The position numbers were made by a program, and so were the translations under genes. DNA of 64,000 nt from Desmodesmus armatus (taxonomy: Eukaryota; Chlorophyta; Chlorophyceae; Sphaeropleales; Scenedesmaceae): contig VIIQ02000575.1 in the NCBI GenBank assembly GCA_007449985.2, positions 1-64,000 of the forward strand, in the 5' to 3' direction. The notes beneath the pieces are model-generated. The model saw only the letters and a program-made list of their open reading frames with translations, did no database searches and had not been told where the DNA came from. Shown here piece by piece: positions 59,701 to 64,000 of this stretch; the stretch's first letter is position 1; each line of letters begins with the position of its first letter.

Positions 59701-61527
59701 GCAGGGAACAAAAACATATCCGGATTGGATCTGAAAACGCCAGGCGTCACGACTTAAACACTGTTTGATGCTGGTTTTGTGGTGAGCTGCTTCAGGCATG
59801 AGTGGTGTTACGCCCCTGACCCCACATCTGGTGGAGACAGGGTTTTGTTCATATCAGCTAAGCCCTGCGCACCGATCTGCCGACACCCCAAGGAATGCTC
59901 CAAGGTTCTGATGGTGCCCAGCAACTCAACCGTTATGGTGGAGTCGGAGGGCACCAGCAAAGCTTTGAGACATTCCTTGCTGTGTGGGCACGCGGGTGCG
60001 CATTGCATGCCAAAAGTGTGTCTCTCATACTGCTGCTATCACTTCGCTGGGCCAGGGCCCTGCTTGACCGCCTGTTCAAGAGCCCAACGTACTGCCCACA
60101 CGCCAAAGAACGTTCCAAGGTTCCAATGGTGCCCAGCCAATCCACCGTTATGGTGGAGTTATGGTGGAGTCGGAGGGCACCAGCAAAGCTTTGGGGCATT
60201 TCTTGCTGTGTATGCAGGCGGGTGCTCATTGGGTGCCGAATGGTGTGTCTCCCATTATCGCTACTATCACTTTACTGGGCCAGGGCCCTGCCTGGCTACC
60301 CCCCCAACTTGGCAAGCGCCAGACCAGGCTCGCAGGGTGTCGTCGCTGAACATACAGTAAAGACCAGGGGACACAGTTCATGTGACTGTTTGATGGCGTA
60401 GAAGTTCAGAAATCTGGCCGCCTCCTGCCCCTCTGCCTCCCTCGCCCCTGCTGCCCCTCTGCCTCCTCCTCACTCTGCCCCCCTCTCACCCTGCCTCCCT
60501 CCCAGAGTGACTCTGCCTCCCTCTCACTCTGCCCCCCTCTCACCCTGCCTCCCTCCCAGAGTGACTCTGCCTCCCTCTCACTCTGCCCCCCTCTCACCCT
60601 GCCTCCCTCCCAGAGTGACTCTGCCTCCCTCTCACTCTGCCCCCCCTCACCTGCTGCCTGCTGCTTCGCTTTCTTGCTGGGCGGAGTGTCCTCCTCCTCC
60701 TCCTCCTCCTCACTGCCCTCCTCCCCCTCATCACTCCCTGACTCAAGCTGCTCGCTGCTGCCGCTGTCACCGCCGTCAGACATCTGCAGGTCCCCTGAGC
60801 CGCTCTCAAACTCATCCTCCTCCTCCTCCTCCTGCTCGCTGTCGCTGTCAGGCTGCTGCTGCTGCTGCTTTTTTGAGGGCTTGAGCCAGCTGGCGTTGTG
60901 GTCTGTGAAGCCTCCTGTGCTGCGCTGGCGCTTGCTGCCCACTGGAGAGGCTGATGCAGCAGCGCCCTTCTTGGGGGGAGGGGCTGCTGCCTTTGGCTTG
61001 CCAACTGCTGCCTTGCGGGCTGCAGGAGCCTGTTGTTTGGGGGCCAGGGGGAGGGGGGCCAGGGGGAGTACAGCAGCTGAAGCATTGCCAGGACAGTATG
61101 TGGGGTAACGTGTGGCAGCCACGCACTGTGCAACTGAATCAGGCATATGGTACGGGAGAAAGTAGAAAGCTTGGCAAGGGCTGGGTGACGAGGCTGCGTT
61201 GGGGACGTGCATGTTGCATGACCGACAGGGCAACGGGGAAGTAACAAGTAGTGAGTTGAAGTAACCCACCATGTGCGCTGGGCTGCCCTTGCCAGCAGAG
61301 CCCCTGTGAACACAAAGCAGCAGGTGGGGATGACAGCAGCTCAAGCACGATGACAGATCACGATGAGGTTGAGAGCCTGAGCTGTGGACACAGGTCCAGC
61401 CGGTGCTACTGCTGCTGCTGCTGCTGTTGGCAGCAACAGTGCGGCGGGTAACTGCACCGTTACCGCGCAAGCACCACGCTTACCTGTTTTTCGTCATAGT
61501 ACCATTACTAGGCTTTTGCTTCGCCAT
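51287..61527 (-). CDS. NOP2: 25S/28S rRNA (cytosine-C5)-methyltransferase NOP2
   Basis: NOP2 is the nucleolar SAM-dependent enzyme that methylates a large-subunit rRNA cytosine and is needed for 60S assembly. In-phase exons: 61484-61527 ([14 protein letters not shown]), 61270-61303, about 60651-61125, 59119-59368, 57814-57878, 56400-56611, 55539-55658, 54857-55036, 54304-54424, 53993-54076, 53601-53721, 52865-53050, 52380-52497, 51287-51981. Visible landmarks are [31 protein letters not shown], motif [40 protein letters not shown], motif [21 protein letters not shown], motif [19 protein letters not shown] (the TC Cys being the expected nucleophile), [14 protein letters not shown] and CKLKKLSN. 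Basic/acidic low-complexity N-terminal exons and a long Gln/acidic C-terminal tail ending GGGRRK flank the catalytic core. Introns contain decayed copies of exon edges. Confidence 0.9.
53391..53465. repeat. Poly-C tracts and CA repeat in a NOP2 intron
   Basis: Three C runs of 10-18 bases separated by GCGTC, ACCCCCATCAAT and similar spacers, then (CA)n. Similar C/G runs at 54669-54713, 54841-54854 and 56870-56909 are candidate sites of assembly length error. Confidence 0.85.
53724..53775. repeat. (GCA)17 microsatellite at a NOP2 3' splice site
   Basis: On the transcribed strand this is (CTG)n running directly into the acceptor CTGCAG at 53722, taking the place of a normal polypyrimidine tract before the motif IV exon. 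Confidence 0.85.
55962..56840 (-). repeat. Tandem copies of the [11 protein letters not shown] exon edge and its 5' half
   Basis: The exon 56400-56611 end ([20 protein letters not shown]) recurs at 56152-56250 with an intact frame, at about 55965-56040 ([15 protein letters not shown]) and, degraded, at about 56290-56350 ([11 protein letters not shown]). Its start (DDVEDDS) recurs at about 56720-56838 with a CCCACAG acceptor. Only one copy is needed for the protein. Confidence 0.75.
57040..57385. other. Two AT-rich islands in a NOP2 intron
   Basis: 57046-57115 (ATAATGATAA-type) and 57335-57382 (TTAATTAATTAA-type) are strongly A/T-rich inside GC-rich sequence. No coding or known regulatory motif is evident. 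Confidence 0.5.
58069..58153. repeat. Imperfect 35-bp inverted repeat
   Basis: GTCTAGGGTTGACGTGCAC and ATACATGTCTGTGTC are mirrored by GATACAGACATGTAT and GGGCACCGCAACCCTAGAC, with about 20 bases between arms. It resembles a small hairpin element in a NOP2 intron. Confidence 0.65.
58160..59118 (-). repeat. Five decayed copies of the LLEKAR exon end in one NOP2 intron
   Basis: The end of exon 59119-59368 ([20 protein letters not shown]) is copied at about 58899-59040, 58781-58812 (short), 58598-58690 ([20 protein letters not shown]), 58340-58545 ([15 protein letters not shown], with an inner duplication) and 58186-58250 (degraded). Most retain a GTGAGT/GTAAGT-like donor. Confidence 0.8.
59540..60300. 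repeat. Tandem intron repeat of about 210 bp in NOP2
   Basis: GGTGCCCAGC...GGTGGAGTCGGAGGGCACCA recurs at about 59548, 59917 and 60128. The last two continue with CAGCAAAGCTTTG and end in GGGCCAGGGCCCTGC. It lies in the intron between exons 3 and 4. Confidence 0.8.
60484..60650 (-). repeat. 54-bp tandem repeat with recurring donor-like sites
   Basis: Three units of 54 bp directly follow the NOP2 exon ending at 60651. On the minus strand each contains GGCAGGGTGAGAG, a donor-like site (TCTCAC at 60484, 60538 and 60592 on plus). The frame stays open and reads [18 protein letters not shown] in each unit. Confidence 0.85.
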
Positions 61528-62383
61528 GCTGTCGCGCACGTTCGCTGACAAGTCTGCACTGCGAAACGTCTGGCAACACCACTCTCTGCCGGCCTTGCTT
61601 CCAGCTGATATGTTGATTCCAACGAAAACACTTTGACCCTTCCTGATGCTTGGCTGCACTCTTGACAGAGTAGACAGTTAATGTAACAGTTACTGTGCCG
61701 CGCTGCCGCCTCATGTTGTGGTGACGCGTACGATTGCTACACACTTTTGGTGCGGTAACTTTCATTGCTTGTGATGGAAGCCTGGAGCTCCCGGGTCGGT
61801 GGCAAACTTGCTGATCAGATCAGTGCAGCGATCCTCCTTGTGGACAACCACGCGAGACAAGCAAGCCCTCAGGAATTGATTTTCAAAACAATTGTTGTTT
61901 TGTGTAAGTGCCACTGTCCGTGATATAGTGCACTGTGCAGCTGCCCTGTTCCAAGGTTCCTGACAGCCCCACCCACATCACGGAAGAGCAGACAAACAGA
62001 ATAACTGACCAGTATGAATGAACTAAGTTAAATAGTGTCAGCAGTGCGTGACAACAGTCAGCGTTGAAAGCGCTTTTCCTGGCCAACCGTCACTGAGGTT
62101 TGAATTGAAATGGAACCCGCGCGATTGCATGCGACGTGTTGGGCTTGCCCGATCCTGCTACCACCACTACAGCTGCAGATCACAGCTTCAAACTGCATTC
62201 CTTGCATTCCTCGTGCTGACAGGCCTGACCTGCGTTGCGACTTCGCTATCTTTCAGCAAGCAGCAGCAGGACAGCAACCGGCAACTTGACACCATCACCT
62301 GCAATATATTCAGTGATCTCAATCAAGTGTGCCCGTGATCAACTAGACAGGCAGGCAGCACCGTCAGAGCAGCAACAGAAGAG
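61528..62383. promoter_or_regulatory. Divergent promoter region of NOP2 and the gene at 62384
   Basis: 856 bp between head-to-head start codons. A 96-codon plus frame (62048-62338) precedes the second gene but shows no convincing domain; it may be 5' UTR. No TATA box was identified. Confidence 0.45.
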
Positions 62384-63731
62384 ATGGGAAGGGGGAGAAA
62401 GGCCAGGACGACAGTGGCTCCCACTGTTGTTGGTGCAACGCCCGCCACAGAGGACCAGCCTTTTGTGATCTCCATTCAGCAGCGCCAAGCTGCCCAGGAG
62501 GCTGAGGGTGCTGCTGATGCAGCAACACACCAGCGCCTACCTGCAAAGCTGAAGCCCACCAACTTCTTCACGGCCCCACCACGCACTGAGATCTTCGAGG
62601 AAAGGGACGATGATGCTGGTGGCGATGGTGCTGATGACGGGCAAGGCCGCAGGGACAAGAGGTTCAGAAAGAAGGCTTCTGCTGCGGCACCCGCCAACCT
62701 GGGCGAAATCAGCGGCAGTGAGTACCCCGTATACCCCTTCCAACCTTTATGTACACCCACTGCCCCACTCATCCAGCAGTGTGATCTAGTTGTTTGCAGC
62801 ACTGCACACTGCACCTGACACTTGCACACATGCATCAGTTGGTGGGGGAGACTCTGGTTTCGCTTTTGTGCATCCTGCAGGATACACAGGTGGTGCATGG
62901 CATTGCGTGCTGCTAGTGATCCCTGTGCACCAGTTTGCTCCAGGACACAGTCTGATAGGTCTTTTTTAGCCATGATGCCACTATTGCTGTCATGCTTGCT
63001 GTGACCCCACTGGCTCAACAAACACCACCTGCTGCCTCCCATTGCTCGTCACCAACCCCTGCCCGCCCTCAGTGATCTGGGCCAAGACCTCTGCCTGCAC
63101 ATCTCACTCCTGCCTGCTGCCTGCTGCCTCGTGCTGCTCCTCACCACTCCCCCCCTCCCCTCTTGCAGTGATCTGTACCGTCCTTCCCCCGTTCTTCAGT
63201 CCTTATCCATTTTGACTCCAGCCCCCTTCCTCCCTCATTGATCAGGGCTTCACGCATGAGCATCCATACCCCACACCCACCGACTGCCTCCTGCTGCACC
63301 CACCACTCCTCCCCCTTCTTGCAGTGATCGGTGCCAAGACCTCTGCCTGCACATCTCACCCCTGCCTGCTGCCTCCTGCTGCTCTTTACCACCCCCCTCC
63401 CTCTTGCATTGATCTATGCCATCCTCCCCCCTTTCTCCTGTCCTGTTGCAGTCCTGTTTCATCCTTACTCCCTCCTTGATCTGGGCCCCACACTTCACAC
63501 CCACCTGCTGTTTTCTGCTGCTCCTCACCACTCCCCCCCCCCCCCCCGTCCCCTGCAGTGATCTGGGCCAAGACCTCTACCCGGCGTGGTGGTGCCAGGG
63601 ACCCTGCGGCTGCGCAGGCCACCCGTGTGGGCCACGTGATGGAGGAAATGGCGCAGCTGGACGAGGGGGGTGAGGGGGCAGCACTCATGAGCGCAGAGGG
63701 CTTCAAGGCCTATGTGGACGACTGCATCTGG
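62384..63731 (+). CDS. Unidentified gene, first two exons (continues off window)
   Basis: Exon 1 (62384-62717) starts MGRGRKARTTVAP and carries PFVISIQQRQAAQEAEGA, KLKPTNFFTAPPRTEIFEER and an Asp/Gly-rich stretch, then RRDKRFRKKAS. A GTGAGT donor (phase 1) joins exon 2 (63559-63731) after CCCTGCAG: MIWAKTSTRRGGARDPAAAQ, ATRVGHVMEEMAQLDEGGEG, SAEGFKAYVDDCIW, then a GTGAGC donor. I do not recognise the family. The basic N-terminus and NOP2-linked divergent promoter would fit a nuclear protein, but that is inference. Exon 2 is surrounded by decayed copies of its own start and end. Confidence 0.6.
63065..63350 (+). repeat. Decayed copies of the start of exon 63559 with acceptor
   Basis: CAGTGATCTGGGCCAAGACC-like blocks occur at about 63070, 63167 and 63321, two of them followed by TCTGCCTGCACATCTCAC. 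Each reproduces the exon 2 acceptor and first codons (IWAKTS) inside the first intron. Confidence 0.75.
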
Positions 63732-63899
63732 GTGAGCGGCAAGGGGGTTCAGTCGGATTCAACTTGAGAGAGGATAACCAAGATAGACATGTGTGGGACG
63801 TGTGGGCGGGAGGGCCGGGGGGCTGCGCAAGGGGTGCAAGTTTGAGGACAGGGAGGGGGGCAGTGTTGTGTGCTGTTGGCGCTCGTGGTCTTGTGGCTC

Positions 63900-63975
63900 T
63901 TGGGGCATGGGGAAGCGGTGCTTATGAGCACAGAGGGATTCAAGGCCTATGCGGACGCCTGCATCTGGGTGAGCT
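63900..63975 (+). repeat. Decayed copy of the end of exon 63559-63731 with donor
   Basis: The block reads LMSTEGFKAYADACIW then a GTGAGC donor, against LMSAEGFKAYVDDCIW in the exon. It lies about 170 bp downstream, in the following intron. It could instead be a real in-phase extra exon. Confidence 0.75.
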
Positions 63976-64000
63976 GCAAGGGGGTTGCTGTACTGTACTA

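Noticed and set aside
1..64000. CRISPR arrays, bacterial operons, rRNA or tRNA genes
   Set aside because: None recognised. Direct repeats present are LINE copies, minisatellites or exon-edge duplicates, and gene structure is clearly eukaryotic. A covariance-model scan could still find small RNAs missed by eye.

Overview
The window is nuclear DNA of a green alga, most likely a chlorophycean and perhaps a sphaeroplealean of the Scenedesmus/Tetradesmus type. The evidence is genes split by many introns of about 100-400 bp, GTGAGT/GTAAGT donors with (CTG)nCAG acceptors, CAG/CTG microsatellites everywhere, Gln/Ala/Gly-rich proteins, and TGTAA poly(A) signals downstream of several stops. The order is inferred; no rRNA or tRNA was found to confirm it.

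Layout. 103-2904 (minus): nicalin (NCLN), a BOS/translocon subunit, running off the left edge. It shares a 380-bp divergent promoter region with a plus-strand DUF4485 (CEP112-like) coiled-coil gene at 3285-8859. 8.9-12.2 kb is repeat-rich and without a convincing gene. 12286-30640 (minus) is one very large gene of about 39 exons. It encodes a secreted multidomain protein of about 2,550 residues: signal peptide, GCC2/GCC3-type Cys-rich repeats, PAN-like segments, two Sushi/CCP modules, an EGF module, a TCAF-like region with a peptidase M60 (gluzincin) domain, a third CCP-like module and two ricin-B-type lectin segments. 30.6-33.7 kb holds a hAT-like MITE and an unresolved coding fragment. 33956-35884 (plus) is an ankyrin/poly-Q protein. 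38899-40161 and 41354-42895 (plus) are two orphan genes, one secreted and one with three membrane segments. 44.2-50.0 kb is a young repeat block: a 472-bp duplication flanked by 69-bp direct repeats, then a head-to-tail array of 5'-truncated LINE copies. 51287-61527 (minus) is NOP2, the nucleolar rRNA m5C methyltransferase. A divergent, unidentified plus-strand gene starts at 62384 and runs off the right edge.

The most unusual signal is structural. In NOP2 and the neighbouring gene, many exons are accompanied by decayed tandem copies of their own edges, each carrying a donor- or acceptor-like site, lying in the adjacent intron. In the M60 gene the same process appears to have produced a second, apparently functional Sushi exon. 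The window looks like a snapshot of intron growth and exon birth by tandem duplication across exon-intron boundaries. Two homopolymer-associated single-base frameshifts in conserved exons suggest residual assembly indels. Splice sites were deduced by eye from reading-frame phase and family conservation, so small boundaries may be off.
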